The position numbers were made by a program, and so were the translations under genes. A model generated the notes under the pieces. It was not told the DNA's origin and did not search any database. It saw only the letters and a list, made by a program, of their open reading frames with translations. A stretch of 64,000 nucleotides of DNA from Pseudomonadales bacterium (lineage in GTDB: Bacteria; Pseudomonadota; Gammaproteobacteria; Pseudomonadales; Azotimanducaceae): assembly GCA_041395945.1 (NCBI GenBank), contig JAWKZN010000001.1, positions 868,001 through 932,000 on the forward strand, given 5' to 3'. Numbering within the stretch: position 1 is the stretch's first letter; each line of letters begins with the position of its first letter. Shown piece by piece: positions 17,193-25,223 of this stretch.

Positions 17193-18428
17193 GTGAGCCT
17201 TGCCCAAAGAAGAGTTCAGGATCTCAGCACGCTGGTCGAAGTGACCCGCGGCAATGCAGCGCTTGGTGTGCTCACATTACAGAACGTCGGAAGCCTGTCG
17301 AGTCAGTATGGCCTGGGTGTCAGCGGCGCGGCACTGGCGGAATTCTCGCGGCGTGTAGCCGGCCTGTTGCGCCCATGCGACCAGATGCTGCCTCTGTCCG
17401 AAGACCGGGTCTGTGTGGTCTTCGATGAACTGCTCGATGATAATCATGTGCTGCTCGCGGGGCTGAAGATCGAGCGGGCTTTCGAAGAGACCTTCACATA
17501 CCAGGGGAATTCGACCGCCCTGGTTGTGCGCGCCGGTTTTGTCTACTTCGGCAAACAGGAGCGCCTGCGTGATCTGCGACCGGAGGACCTCTACCGCTTC
17601 GCCGAGACGGCAAGAGAGCGCGCGGTTCAGAAAAAAGTCGTCTTCGAGGTCTCCTCGGAAGAAGCCTTCGCGCGCATGCAGCAGGACTGGGAGACCGACA
17701 AGCTGCTGGGAGATGCGCTGTCTCAGCACGAGCTGACACTGGACTATCAGCCCAAGTATCGCCTCGCCGATGGTGCACTGGTAGGAGCTGAAGCCCTGGT
17801 GCGCTGGCGCCGGGGCGGGGTGATCATTCCTCCCCAGGATTTCATGGGCGCGCTGACAGACGGCCGCCTGTGGGATCTGAACCTCTATGTGCTCAGGCGT
17901 GCAGTGCGGCAGATCCTCGAGTCTGCGGTAGAACTGCCGGTCGCCATCAACGTGCATCCGGTGGTGCTGGATAATCCTTCGTTTCTGCGCACCCTGAAGA
18001 GTGAGCTCAACATCTGGGGGATCGCGCCGGGGCGACTTGCGCTGGAAATCAGCCACCCGAGATTTGACGATCCGAAGATGATTGCCCAGCTCAATGAACT
18101 GCGCTCCCTCGGTGTCGGCGTAGCAATTGATCAGTTCGGAACCGGATCCGTATCCCTTGAGGGTTTTCCCAATCTTCCCGCGGACGAGATCAAGATTGCC
18201 CGGGCGCTGATCAGTCATATTGCCGATCACCCGGACGATCAGCACCTCACCCGGACCATCATTGATCTGGCCCACCGATTCTCGCGTACGGTGGTAGCGG
18301 ACGGGGTGGACGATGTGGAAACCTTCGCCTTTCTTTCGGAAGCGGGCTGTGACATCGGCCAGGGCTTCTACCTTGGCGCTCCGCTCAACGAAACCCAGTT
18401 CGAGGTCCTGCTCGGCGAAGTCGCGTAA
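17193..18428 (+). CDS. Degenerate GGDEF-like/EAL domain protein
   Basis: A 411-residue protein with an N-terminal GGDEF-fold remnant (about 1-155, no GGDEF motif) and a C-terminal EAL domain (about 165-411). EAL is kept as GAEALVRW (E200), and CDIGQGFYLGAP is typical. Several catalytic positions differ from active enzymes: the second glutamate of the E-x-T-E motif is missing (EISH, 285-288), DDFG is DQFG (313-316), the Asp after KI is Ala (KIARALI) and the late Glu is Asp (VADGVDD). It is therefore more likely a cyclic-di-GMP receptor or signalling scaffold than a phosphodiesterase. GTG start with AAGGA six bases upstream; it follows the HD-GYP gene by 11 bases, so the two are almost surely co-expressed. 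Confidence 0.82.
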   Translation: MSLAQRRVQDLSTLVEVTRGNAALGVLTLQNVGSLSSQYGLGVSGAALAEFSRRVAGLLRPCDQMLPLSEDRVCVVFDELLDDNHVLLAGLKIERAFEETFTYQGNSTALVVRAGFVYFGKQERLRDLRPEDLYRFAETARERAVQKKVVFEVSSEEAFARMQQDWETDKLLGDALSQHELTLDYQPKYRLADGALVGAEALVRWRRGGVIIPPQDFMGALTDGRLWDLNLYVLRRAVRQILESAVELPVAINVHPVVLDNPSFLRTLKSELNIWGIAPGRLALEISHPRFDDPKMIAQLNELRSLGVGVAIDQFGTGSVSLEGFPNLPADEIKIARALISHIADHPDDQHLTRTIIDLAHRFSRTVVADGVDDVETFAFLSEAGCDIGQGFYLGAPLNETQFEVLLGEVA

Positions 18429-18526
18429 CGGCTTCTCAGCCGCCGGCGGCCGGATGAGCTCGACAGGGTCGATTCCCTCAGGCAGTACTGCTAGTGTTGC
18501 TCAGCCAACTCGAGGGGAGAGATCAG

Positions 18527-18916
18527 GTGGCCCAGTTCATGAAAGACTATTCGGAGCATTGCTATGCGCTGTTGCGCATCTTCAGTGGTTTCCTGTTCCT
18601 GTGGCATGGCAGTCAGAAGCTGCTGGCTTTCCCGACCGAACCCATGGCCGGAGCCCCGGCGTTCATACTCTATGGGGCAGGCTCGATCGAACTGATCGGG
18701 GGTGTGCTCATCATGATCGGCCTGTTCACTCGATGGTCTGCCTTCGTGTGCAGCGGAACCATGGCGGTCGCATACTGGATGGCCCATGGCACCAGGGCGC
18801 TGTTTCCGCTCATGAATGGCGGGGAACTGGCCGCACTGTACTGCTTTGTCTTTCTCTTCATCGCTGCGAAAGGTGCGGGGATCTGGAGTGTGGACGCCGT
18901 ACGCGGGAGCAACTGA
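18527..18916 (+). CDS. DoxX family membrane protein
   Basis: A 129-residue protein with four transmembrane helices of the DoxX family. The first helix ends with FLFLWHGSQKLLAFP, a recurring DoxX motif, and SIELIGGVLIMIGLFTRWSAFVCSGTMAVAYWMAH is the second conserved block. Family members have varied reported roles in quinone or thiosulfate oxidation and in membrane redox stress; no role can be fixed here. The chosen GTG has CGAGGGGAG upstream; an ATG lies four codons into the protein. It is a single gene following the EAL gene after 98 bases. Confidence 0.8.
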   Translation: MAQFMKDYSEHCYALLRIFSGFLFLWHGSQKLLAFPTEPMAGAPAFILYGAGSIELIGGVLIMIGLFTRWSAFVCSGTMAVAYWMAHGTRALFPLMNGGELAALYCFVFLFIAAKGAGIWSVDAVRGSN

Positions 18917-18955
18917 AAGGGCCGGCGATCGCCGCTGATGGTGCCGATCTGTCTG

Positions 18956-19111
18956 TCAGAACACCCGGCCTTCGAGCGGTCCGATCACCATCCAGTCGAC
19001 GATCAGGCTGGCCATCGCCACCAACAACACCACGATCGCAATCACGCCGAGCAGGCGCCAGCCGTGAAACTTCGTTTCGGAATCTGCCTGAGGATGCTCT
19101 GAGGGTGCCAT
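18956..19111 (-). CDS. Possible small single-pass membrane protein
   Basis: The minus strand encodes 51 residues from ATG at 19111 to TGA at 18956. A short charged N terminus (EHPQADSETKFHGW) precedes one strongly hydrophobic segment (residues 20-42, GVIAIVVLLVAMASLIVDWMV). The composition fits an inner-membrane microprotein and the segment would otherwise be an unexplained 310-base gap between doxX and a tRNA gene. No convincing ribosome binding site is visible and I know no homologue, so this is a candidate only. Confidence 0.45.
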   Translation of the reverse strand: MAPSEHPQADSETKFHGWRLLGVIAIVVLLVAMASLIVDWMVIGPLEGRVF

Positions 19112-19226
19112 GGCGCCAGTATAAACGGCCAGGAAGCCGGAAACACAGGACTAATCCAGGTACGGCGGTCGTGATTCCTTGACGCACCCGGAGCCCTTCC
19201 AGATAATAGCGCGCCTTTCCCGCCAC

Positions 19227-19304
19227 GCACCCGTAGCTCAGCTGGATTAGAGCACCGGCCTACGAAGCCGGGGGTCGTAGGTTCGAATCCTACCGGGTGC
19301 GCCA
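19227..19304 (+). tRNA. tRNA-Arg (anticodon ACG)
   Basis: GCACCCG at the 5' end pairs with CGGGTGC, followed by G and an encoded CCA. The anticodon loop is CTACGAA, giving ACG, flanked by CCGGC/GCCGG. The D loop and the T arm (GTAGG TTCGAAT CCTAC) are regular. It decodes CGN arginine codons after A-to-I editing by TadA. It lies 65 bases upstream of oadG. Confidence 0.97.
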
Positions 19305-19369
19305 TCTCTGTCCTGCTTCGTTTCGGTATACTCCGGCGCTGCTGCCTGTTCAGGGGACAGAGGAAGTTC

Positions 19370-19594
19370 ATGGATCTCACGCTGCTCGAGGAAGGCCTGT
19401 CCCTCATGATGGTGGGTATGGGCACGGTCTTCTTCTTTCTCACTGTGCTGGTTTTCGCCACGATTGCCATGTCGAGACTGGTTTCGAAGCTGCAGCCGGC
19501 AGCCGCCGAAGCATCCGAGAGTATCAGCCGGGAGGAGGTCGCTGTGATTACTGCGGCGATCAAACGGCACCGGGCTCGTCAACCAGTGGAGTGA
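19370..19594 (+). CDS. oadG: Oxaloacetate decarboxylase gamma subunit
   Basis: A 74-residue protein with one N-terminal transmembrane helix (about 13-35, MMVGMGTVFFFLTVLVFATIAM) and a short charged tail, the size and shape of OadG. The gamma subunit joins the soluble carboxyltransferase to the membrane beta subunit and helps assembly and zinc binding. A TM helix with GMGTVF is the family signature. It starts the operon oadG-oadA-oadB, 13 bases before oadA. A TATACT sequence at 19327-19332, without a good -35 box, could be a weak promoter, or the genes may be read with the upstream tRNA. Confidence 0.9.
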   Translation: MDLTLLEEGLSLMMVGMGTVFFFLTVLVFATIAMSRLVSKLQPAAAEASESISREEVAVITAAIKRHRARQPVE

Positions 19595-19607
19595 GGGCTT
19601 AGAAAAC

Positions 19608-21416
19608 ATGCCGGTCAGTAAACACCTGGGTATCACCGAGCTGGTCCTGCGCGACGCACACCAGAGTCTGCTGGCGACCCGGATGCGCATCGAAGACATG
19701 CTGCCCATAGCCGGTAAGCTCGACGAGGTAGGCTTCTGGTCGATCGAATCCTGGGGTGGTGCCACTTTTGATGCGTGTATCCGCTATCTGGGCGAGGATC
19801 CCTGGGAGCGTATTCGCCTGCTTAAAGCGGCGATGCCGAAAACACCTCAACAGATGCTGTTCCGTGGCCAGAACATTCTTGGTTATCGGCACTACGCGGA
19901 TGACGTCGTGCGCAAGTTTGTCGAGCGCGCAGCGGTCAATGGCGTCGACGTATTCCGCATCTTCGATGCGATGAACGACATGCGCAATCTGCGGGTGGCG
20001 ATCGAAGCCACTCTGGCCGCAGGCAAACATGCCCAGGGTACGATCTCCTACACCATCAGCCCCGTGCACACGATCGATCTGTGGGTGGATCTGGCGCGTC
20101 AGGTTGAAGACATGGGCGCCCATTCCCTGTGCATCAAGGACATGGCGGGACTGCTGAAGCCGTATACCGCGTTTGAACTGGTCTCCCGGCTCAAGTCCGC
20201 GCTCGATATCCCCATTCATATGCAATGCCATGCGACGACGGGCATGTCGACTGCCACTTACGTGAAGGCGATAGAAGCCGGCATCGACAATGTGGATACG
20301 GCGATCAGTTCGATGAGCATGACTTATGGCCATTCGGCGACTGAATCCCTTGTCGCTATTCTGGATGAGGAGGAACGATCCACTGGACTGGACATCCGCC
20401 TTCTCGAAGAGATTGCCGCCTATTTCCGCCAGGTCAGAAAGAAGTACGCACGCTTCGAAGGTGCACTGCGCGGGGTCGACTCGCGCATTCTGGTGGCCCA
20501 GGTCCCCGGCGGCATGCTCACCAACCTCGAAAACCAGCTTCGGGAGCAGCAGGCGACGGACAGGCTCGATGCAGTGCTCGAAGAGATCCCCAGGGTGCGT
20601 GAAGATCTCGGCATGATCCCGCTGGTCACTCCGACTTCCCAGATTGTCGGCACTCAGTCCGTGATCAACGTGTTGACCGGTGAACGCTACAAGAACATCA
20701 CGAGGGAGACAGCCGGTGTGCTCAAAGGTGAATATGGTGCAACCCCGGCACCGCTGAACCAAACACTGCAGGCCCGCGTGCTCGATGGTGCGCAGGCCAT
20801 CACTGTTCGTCCGGCCGATCTGCTGCCGCCGGAGCTTGAAGCGCTGGAAGCGGAACTGCAGCAGCTGGCAGCAGAGAACGGATTCAAGCTTGCCGAGCAC
20901 GCGATAGACGATGTGCTGACCTATGCGCTGTTTGCGCAGACCGCACTGAAATTTCTGCAGAATCGAGGTAACCCGGCAGCCTTCGAACCCGCTCCGGACG
21001 CTGCTTCGGCGGGTGAGCAGAAGCCGGCTGAAGTCGGGTCCGGGACTGCGGCCGCTGACGCATCCGCCGCCGCGTCCGGCCCCAGCGTCTATTCGGTACG
21101 GGTAAACGGAAAGACATTCACCGTAGAAGTAGCGGATGGCGGCGACATCGACAGTCTGACACCTGCGCCGGTCATGCAGACGCCTGCCGGTAAGAGCAGT
21201 GCTGGAAAGGTTGTGCGTGCCGCCCTTGCAGGCGATGTCTTCAAAGTCCTGGTCGATGTAGGGGATGTGGTGAATGAAGGTCAGCCGATCCTTGTGGTCG
21301 AAGCCATGAAGATGGAGACGGAAGTCAGCGCAACGCACGGTGGCAGCGTCCTCGAGATTCATGTGGAAGAGGGAGATGCGGTAGCGGTGGGTGAACCTCT
21401 GGTTACCATCGGGTGA
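19608..21416 (+). CDS. oadA: Oxaloacetate decarboxylase alpha subunit (biotin protein)
   Basis: A 602-residue biotin-dependent carboxyltransferase. The HMGL-like TIM-barrel domain (about 1-280) has the RDAHQSLLATRMR metal-binding motif at 15-27 and MQCHATTG later, with a conserved region (PGGM, residue about 300) typical of pyruvate/oxaloacetate enzymes. A proline- and alanine-rich linker (about 460-505) leads to the biotinyl domain, where K568 lies in EAMKMETE. With OadB and OadG it decarboxylates oxaloacetate to pyruvate and exports sodium. It overlaps the start of oadB by none but leaves only ten bases, consistent with a tight operon. Confidence 0.95.
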   Translation: MPVSKHLGITELVLRDAHQSLLATRMRIEDMLPIAGKLDEVGFWSIESWGGATFDACIRYLGEDPWERIRLLKAAMPKTPQQMLFRGQNILGYRHYADDVVRKFVERAAVNGVDVFRIFDAMNDMRNLRVAIEATLAAGKHAQGTISYTISPVHTIDLWVDLARQVEDMGAHSLCIKDMAGLLKPYTAFELVSRLKSALDIPIHMQCHATTGMSTATYVKAIEAGIDNVDTAISSMSMTYGHSATESLVAILDEEERSTGLDIRLLEEIAAYFRQVRKKYARFEGALRGVDSRILVAQVPGGMLTNLENQLREQQATDRLDAVLEEIPRVREDLGMIPLVTPTSQIVGTQSVINVLTGERYKNITRETAGVLKGEYGATPAPLNQTLQARVLDGAQAITVRPADLLPPELEALEAELQQLAAENGFKLAEHAIDDVLTYALFAQTALKFLQNRGNPAAFEPAPDAASAGEQKPAEVGSGTAAADASAAASGPSVYSVRVNGKTFTVEVADGGDIDSLTPAPVMQTPAGKSSAGKVVRAALAGDVFKVLVDVGDVVNEGQPILVVEAMKMETEVSATHGGSVLEIHVEEGDAVAVGEPLVTIG

Positions 21417-21426
21417 TATACAGACT

Positions 21427-22560
21427 GTGGAACTGATTGCGCAGATCTGGGAAGGCTCGGGCCTCTACCAACTGACCTTGGGGCAGTTCTCCATGATTCT
21501 GGTGGGGCTGCTGCTGCTGTATCTCGCCATCGTGAAGAAGTTCGAGCCGCTGCTGCTGGTGACGATCGGCTTCGGCGGTATTCTGAGTAATATTCCAGGT
21601 GTTGAAATCGCGACCGGCAACGGTCTGCTGCATCTGGCCTATGTGGTGGGTATCGAGTCCGGCGCCTTCCCCCTGATCATTTTCATGGGAGTGGGGGCGA
21701 TGACGGATTTCGGGCCGCTGCTCGCCAACCCGAAGACACTGCTGCTGGGTGCGGCAGCCCAGTTCGGTATTTTTGCCACGCTGCTCGGAGCGCTGGGGCT
21801 GACCTCTCTCGGCATCATGGACTTCTCGGTCCGTGAAGCTGCCGCCATCGGCATCATCGGTGGTGCCGATGGACCCACTGCCATCTATGTCGCCGGACAA
21901 CTGGCGCCGCATCTGCTCGGGGCAATCGCCGTGGCTGCGTACTCCTATATGGCGCTGGTGCCTCTCATTCAGCCACCCATCATGCGTCTGCTGACTACCG
22001 AGGCGGAGCGGAAAATCCAGATGGCGCAGTTGCGGGATGTCTCGAAAGCGGAGCGCATCATCTTTCCGCTGCTGCTGCTGCTGCTGCTGGTCGCCCTTCT
22101 GCTGCCTTCCGCGGCACCGCTGCTGGGGATGTTCTGTTTCGGCAACCTCATGCGTGAATGCGGGGTGGTCGACCGGCTGAGTTTCACAACGCAGAACGCG
22201 CTTATCAATATCGTCACGATTTTCCTCGGCCTGGCGGTTGGCTCGAAACTCGGCGCAGATCAGTTTCTCTCGCCGAGCACCCTGGGTATCCTGCTGCTGG
22301 GGATGGTGGCATTTGCGATAGGCACCGCAAGCGGGGTGCTGATGGCGAAGCTCATGAACCTGCTGACCCGTGACCCGATCAACCCGCTGATCGGTGCGGC
22401 AGGTGTATCCGCTGTGCCTATGGCAGCGCGGGTGGCAAACAAGGTAGGACTCGAGGCCAACCCCCACAACTTCCTGCTGATGCACGCAATGGGCCCGAAT
22501 GTGGCTGGTGTGATCGGTTCGGCGGTGGCGGCTGGAATCATGATCATGTTCACTTCATGA
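21427..22560 (+). CDS. oadB: Oxaloacetate decarboxylase beta subunit (Na+ pump)
   Basis: A 377-residue integral membrane protein with about nine to eleven hydrophobic segments. The blocks KKFEPLLLVTIGFGGILSNIPG, GADGPTAIYVAGQLAPHLLG and the late PHNFLLMHAMGPNVAGVIGSA are the sodium-site and carboxyl-processing motifs of the beta subunit. It transfers CO2 from carboxybiotin and couples this to sodium export, so the enzyme makes a sodium gradient from oxaloacetate, useful for citrate or malate fermentation and for sodium-driven motility. I chose the GTG at 21427, ten bases after oadA; an earlier GTG inside oadA would add 12 unusual residues. Confidence 0.95.
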   Translation: MELIAQIWEGSGLYQLTLGQFSMILVGLLLLYLAIVKKFEPLLLVTIGFGGILSNIPGVEIATGNGLLHLAYVVGIESGAFPLIIFMGVGAMTDFGPLLANPKTLLLGAAAQFGIFATLLGALGLTSLGIMDFSVREAAAIGIIGGADGPTAIYVAGQLAPHLLGAIAVAAYSYMALVPLIQPPIMRLLTTEAERKIQMAQLRDVSKAERIIFPLLLLLLLVALLLPSAAPLLGMFCFGNLMRECGVVDRLSFTTQNALINIVTIFLGLAVGSKLGADQFLSPSTLGILLLGMVAFAIGTASGVLMAKLMNLLTRDPINPLIGAAGVSAVPMAARVANKVGLEANPHNFLLMHAMGPNVAGVIGSAVAAGIMIMFTS

Positions 22561-23132
22561 ATATCCCGATAGAGCAACGGACGACACGCATGCAAAACCT
22601 CATTAGAGCAATTCCCGCATCCACACTGCTGATTCTGGCCACCCTCGCGCAGGCTGCGGATCTGGCGCCGACCCGCGAGTACTGGGTGTCCATCGCGTCT
22701 TTTCAGGAGTTTGAAAACGCGGAAGCTGCGCAGCAGCAGGCCAGCGGGAAACTGACCGAGAGACTCAGCATCACACCGGCCACTACCCCGGCAGGATATG
22801 TCCTGCGCGTAGTTGCGGGGCCTTACTTTGATCGCCTGAGAGCGGACCAGGTCCTGGAGACCAGCCGCCTGGCGGGCTACGAAACTGCCTGGATCTTCTC
22901 TCAGGAAGTACCGGCGATCACCTCGAACGTCAGCGCCGAAGAGTATTCGGCAGCAGAAAGCTTCTCCAGCACTTCGGCTTACTCCAGCGGAGCAACGGTC
23001 GATTATTCAGATTCGGTACCGGTGCTCAGACCCAACTTTGTACCACCACCCGCGGACCCCGCCCGCAATGAGCCTGTGCTTGTCGAGGAAGCGCCAGTAA
23101 ACTACTCGGTGCACCGACTGCATCGCGATTGA
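22557..23132 (+). CDS. SPOR-like domain periplasmic protein
   Basis: A 191-residue exported protein. After a signal peptide (ending near AQAADL) comes a SPOR-type fold at about 45-115: YWVSIASFQEFENAEAAQQQASGKL with YVLRVVAGPYFDRLRADQVLETSRLAGYETAWI, matching the two beta-alpha-beta halves that bind denuded peptidoglycan strands. The tail from about 125 is Ser/Thr- and Pro-rich and disordered. Its ATG shares four bases with the oadB stop (ATGA), suggesting coupling. An in-frame ATG 11 codons downstream would give a more usual signal peptide, so the start is uncertain. Placement behind oadB may be accidental. Confidence 0.7.
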   Translation: MNIPIEQRTTRMQNLIRAIPASTLLILATLAQAADLAPTREYWVSIASFQEFENAEAAQQQASGKLTERLSITPATTPAGYVLRVVAGPYFDRLRADQVLETSRLAGYETAWIFSQEVPAITSNVSAEEYSAAESFSSTSAYSSGATVDYSDSVPVLRPNFVPPPADPARNEPVLVEEAPVNYSVHRLHRD

Positions 23133-23210
23133 GGAGATGGATCGGCGTGCCCCTCCTTATCCATCCCAACGGGTGGAGTACGCCCACCGGTTCCGGCAGA
23201 ATGCCTGCAC

Positions 23211-23286
23211 GCCCCGGTGGCACAATGGATAGCGCGACCCCCTCCTAAGGGGTAGGTTCCAGGTTCGAGTCCTGGCCGGGGCGCCA
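23211..23286 (+). tRNA. tRNA-Arg (anticodon CCT)
   Basis: GCCCCGG pairs with CCGGGGC, followed by G and an encoded CCA. The anticodon stem ACCCC/GGGGT encloses CTCCTAA, giving anticodon CCT, which reads AGG. The T arm (CCAGG TTCGAGT CCTGG) is regular. It lies 78 bases after the SPOR gene and is followed by a T-rich hairpin. Confidence 0.96.
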
Positions 23287-23287
23287 G

Positions 23288-23306
23288 TCTGCGCAGATGT
23301 TTTTTT
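23288..23306 (+). terminator. Terminator behind tRNA-Arg(CCT)
   Basis: The short palindrome TCTGCGCAGA (23288-23297) is followed after two bases by seven T residues (23300-23306). The stem is short, but the T-tract directly behind the mature tRNA end is typical for a stable RNA gene. Confidence 0.6.
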
Positions 23307-23372
23307 GCCCGTGTAACTTCTGGATCTGCCGTACCGGTTGCTCAGCTGTACTCAGGCAAGGGGGGTGTCAGC

Positions 23373-23978
23373 TTGAAGCAGGGGAGAGCAGGGGTCGCAG
23401 TGTTGCTGCTGGCGCTTGCCTGGAATCTGTGCGCTGCCGATAACCAGTGCCACATTCTCGGCACATCTGAGCAGATCAGTCTCTGTGAGCGCCTCCGCGA
23501 AGGATCACGTTTTCATGAGTACTCGGCCCGGGGAACGCTCTGTGCCCGGATGCCGGACGTCGTTGCGCTGCTCATGGATGTGTCAGCGATACCCGAATGG
23601 TTCCCGGGCGTCATCGAGGCGCGTTCGCTCGCCGTGGCGCCGAACGGGGCTTTCGTTTACCTGAAGAATCGTGCGCCCTGGCCACTGCGCCCGCGGGACA
23701 TGGTCTATCATTTTCTGCTCGAAGCTCCAGCGGAAGATGGATCCATGCGGGTAAACATTGAGGGAATACCTGACTACATCGATGCGGTGCCGAGGGTTGT
23801 CCGAATGGAATCGGCGTCCGGAAGCTGGCAGCTCCACTCCTCAGGTGCACGCACCGACGTGCGCTTCACCATGCATCTTGAACTCGGTGACGTTCCGGTA
23901 ATTATGGCCAACCGGCGGGTGGAGGATACTGTGGTCGGCGCTGTGCAGAATCTGTCAGAGCGCTTCTACTGCGGCTGA
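23373..23978 (+). CDS. START-like lipid-binding protein, exported
   Basis: A 201-residue protein with a signal peptide (VLLLALAWNLCAADN). The mature part resembles the START/StAR-related lipid transfer fold found in several Pseudomonas and marine gammaproteobacterial proteins: GTLCARMPDVVALLMDVSAIPEWFPGV, KNRAPWPLRPRDMVYHFLL, DGSMRVNIEGIPDY and a closing helix VMANRRVEDTVVGAVQNLSERF. Binding of a hydrophobic ligand in the periplasm is the likely role; the ligand is unknown. Start is a TTG with AAGGGGGG upstream; a GTG eight codons later is possible. It is convergent with the DUF4124 gene ten bases downstream. Confidence 0.72.
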   Translation: MKQGRAGVAVLLLALAWNLCAADNQCHILGTSEQISLCERLREGSRFHEYSARGTLCARMPDVVALLMDVSAIPEWFPGVIEARSLAVAPNGAFVYLKNRAPWPLRPRDMVYHFLLEAPAEDGSMRVNIEGIPDYIDAVPRVVRMESASGSWQLHSSGARTDVRFTMHLELGDVPVIMANRRVEDTVVGAVQNLSERFYCG

Positions 23979-23988
23979 AACGCGCGGT

Positions 23989-24363
23989 TCAGCGATATCC
24001 GTGGGACCGGTGGCGTCGGCCGGTATACAGAGAGGTGCGGCCATCGCGCCAGCCCTTCTTGTTGCGTTTGCCTTCCAGCTTCAGCGTCACCACCCGCAGG
24101 CCCTCTCCGTTACTGGAAATACCGGGTGCGACCGCCGGAACCATGCCGTTGGCGGGTGCGATATCGACCGGTACGGCATCGGCGTGTAGAGGTGCGAGCT
24201 GGGGATCACCGAAATGAGTGACACCCTTACTATCGACCCAGCGCACCACCTCGGCGCCCTGCGCCGTACCGGCAACGGCGGCAGCGGCGGCAAGCAGCAG
24301 CGGTCCCAGGGTTCTGATCCAGTGTCTGTCGGATTGCGCCGTCCTCCCCCGAACGCCGGTCAT
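23989..24363 (-). CDS. DUF4124 domain periplasmic protein
   Basis: A 124-residue protein with an N-terminal signal segment (TLGPLLLAAAAAVAGTAQGA) and a DUF4124 domain beginning VVRWVDSKGVTHFGDPQ, the hallmark WxDxxGxxHFxD. The family's function is unknown; members are small periplasmic proteins common in gammaproteobacteria. The C terminus is Lys/Arg-rich (GKRNKKGWRDGR). The ATG at 24363 has GAGAGG upstream; a GTG five codons earlier is possible. Confidence 0.78.
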   Translation of the reverse strand: MTGVRGRTAQSDRHWIRTLGPLLLAAAAAVAGTAQGAEVVRWVDSKGVTHFGDPQLAPLHADAVPVDIAPANGMVPAVAPGISSNGEGLRVVTLKLEGKRNKKGWRDGRTSLYTGRRHRSHGYR

Positions 24364-24570
24364 CGTTTCGCCTCTCACAGCGGCTCTCCTGTTACTGCTG
24401 GCCTCGTCCCCGGGCCGTCGACATTTACTCTACGACGGCTCGAACCGCCTGATTTTCCGTTTTGTGACGGGATTCGCAGTTTTATGTGAGCGCACAGCAG
24501 GGGGCCTCGCAGGTTCCCGGCGGGGTAGTGGTGGACTAAGATGACCAGAGCAAAGAGGGGGAGGTTTGCT

Positions 24571-24975
24571 ATGCCTGACCTGATGGATCTCAATGTCTGG
24601 GCGATCGGGGTTTCGACACTGGCTGGATTTGTCCTGGGCGGACTCTGGTATGGACCCCTGTTCGGAGCTGCCTGGCTGGCAGCCATAGGCAAGACCGAGG
24701 ATGAACTGACACCCTCCGCGACGCCTTTCGTCGTCAGCTTCTTCACGGCGCTGCTCACCGCCCTTGTGCTGGCCGGTCTCATCAACGCTCTGGGGATAAA
24801 CAGCCTCAGTGGCGGTGTGGTGCTGGGTCTGATTACCGGCGTCGGATTTATCGCTACGGCGATGGCATCTGACACGGCCTTCTGCGGCTGGGGGATGCGG
24901 CTGTTTCTGATCCAGAGCGGTTATCGGGTCAGCTACAGCGTCATCATGGGCGGTATTCTCGCTGTCTGGCAGTAG
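24571..24975 (+). CDS. DUF1761 family membrane protein
   Basis: A 134-residue protein with four hydrophobic segments of the DUF1761 family. The first helix, STLAGFVLGGLWYGPLFGAAWLAAIG, carries the LGGLWYGPLFG motif of the family. No function is known. The ATG at 24571 follows AGAGGGGGAGG; an ATG ten codons upstream has no comparable signal. It precedes a 248-base gap with an AT-rich promoter-like region that drives the next gene. Confidence 0.8.
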   Translation: MPDLMDLNVWAIGVSTLAGFVLGGLWYGPLFGAAWLAAIGKTEDELTPSATPFVVSFFTALLTALVLAGLINALGINSLSGGVVLGLITGVGFIATAMASDTAFCGWGMRLFLIQSGYRVSYSVIMGGILAVWQ

Positions 24976-25028
24976 GTGCAGGGTCCATGCAGGTATAGTG
25001 TGAAATCTTAGAAAGACATTGCAATATA

Positions 25029-25058
25029 TTGATATTAAACAAATAGATTCGATCTAAA
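25029..25058 (+). promoter_or_regulatory. Candidate sigma-70 promoter of the KQQ-repeat gene
   Basis: TTGATA (25029-25034) and TCTAAA (25053-25058) lie 18 bases apart in an unusually AT-rich stretch (about 25000-25065) of this GC-rich genome. The predicted start near 25065 would give a leader of about 160 bases before the ATG at 25224. No other strong promoter box is visible in the gap. Confidence 0.45.
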
Positions 25059-25064
25059 TACCCT

Positions 25065-25223
25065 TACCGTCTACCCGGAGCCGGCTGAGAGCCGGTTGAA
25101 TGCCCCATAACCGGGGCGGCGATGCCCCGCAGGATTGTCGGACGATGTCCTACTGCCCGCGCCTTGCCTTGGGCGGAGCAGGGGCGCAGGATGGATGGGC
25201 TTGTCAGAACCGGGGGATTTACG
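25065..25223 (+). promoter_or_regulatory. Structured 5' leader with alternative hairpins
   Basis: The leader holds a hairpin AGCCGGCT/AGCCGGTT (25079-25097, loop GAG). Next, GGGGC at 25113-25117 can pair either with upstream GCCCC (25102-25106, loop ATAACC) or with downstream GCCCC (25124-25128, loop GGCGAT), two exclusive structures. Further pairing is seen at 25155-25176 (GCCC with GGGC). The gene's Shine-Dalgarno GGGGG (25212-25216) could be sequestered by one of the C-rich arms. I match it to no riboswitch class I know. It occupies most of the 248-base gap before the gene. Confidence 0.4.

Noticed and set aside
19599..21362. 587-codon minus-strand open frame across oadA
   Set aside because: It mirrors the whole oadA gene, which has full family motifs and the normal codon pattern; no domain or ribosome site supports the antisense reading. 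GC-rich DNA produces such shadows.
25081..25099. Thi-box-like GGCTGAGA suggesting a TPP riboswitch
   Set aside because: The second conserved half of the thi-box (CTGATCTGG...AATGCCAG region) is absent; the match is by chance within a hairpin.
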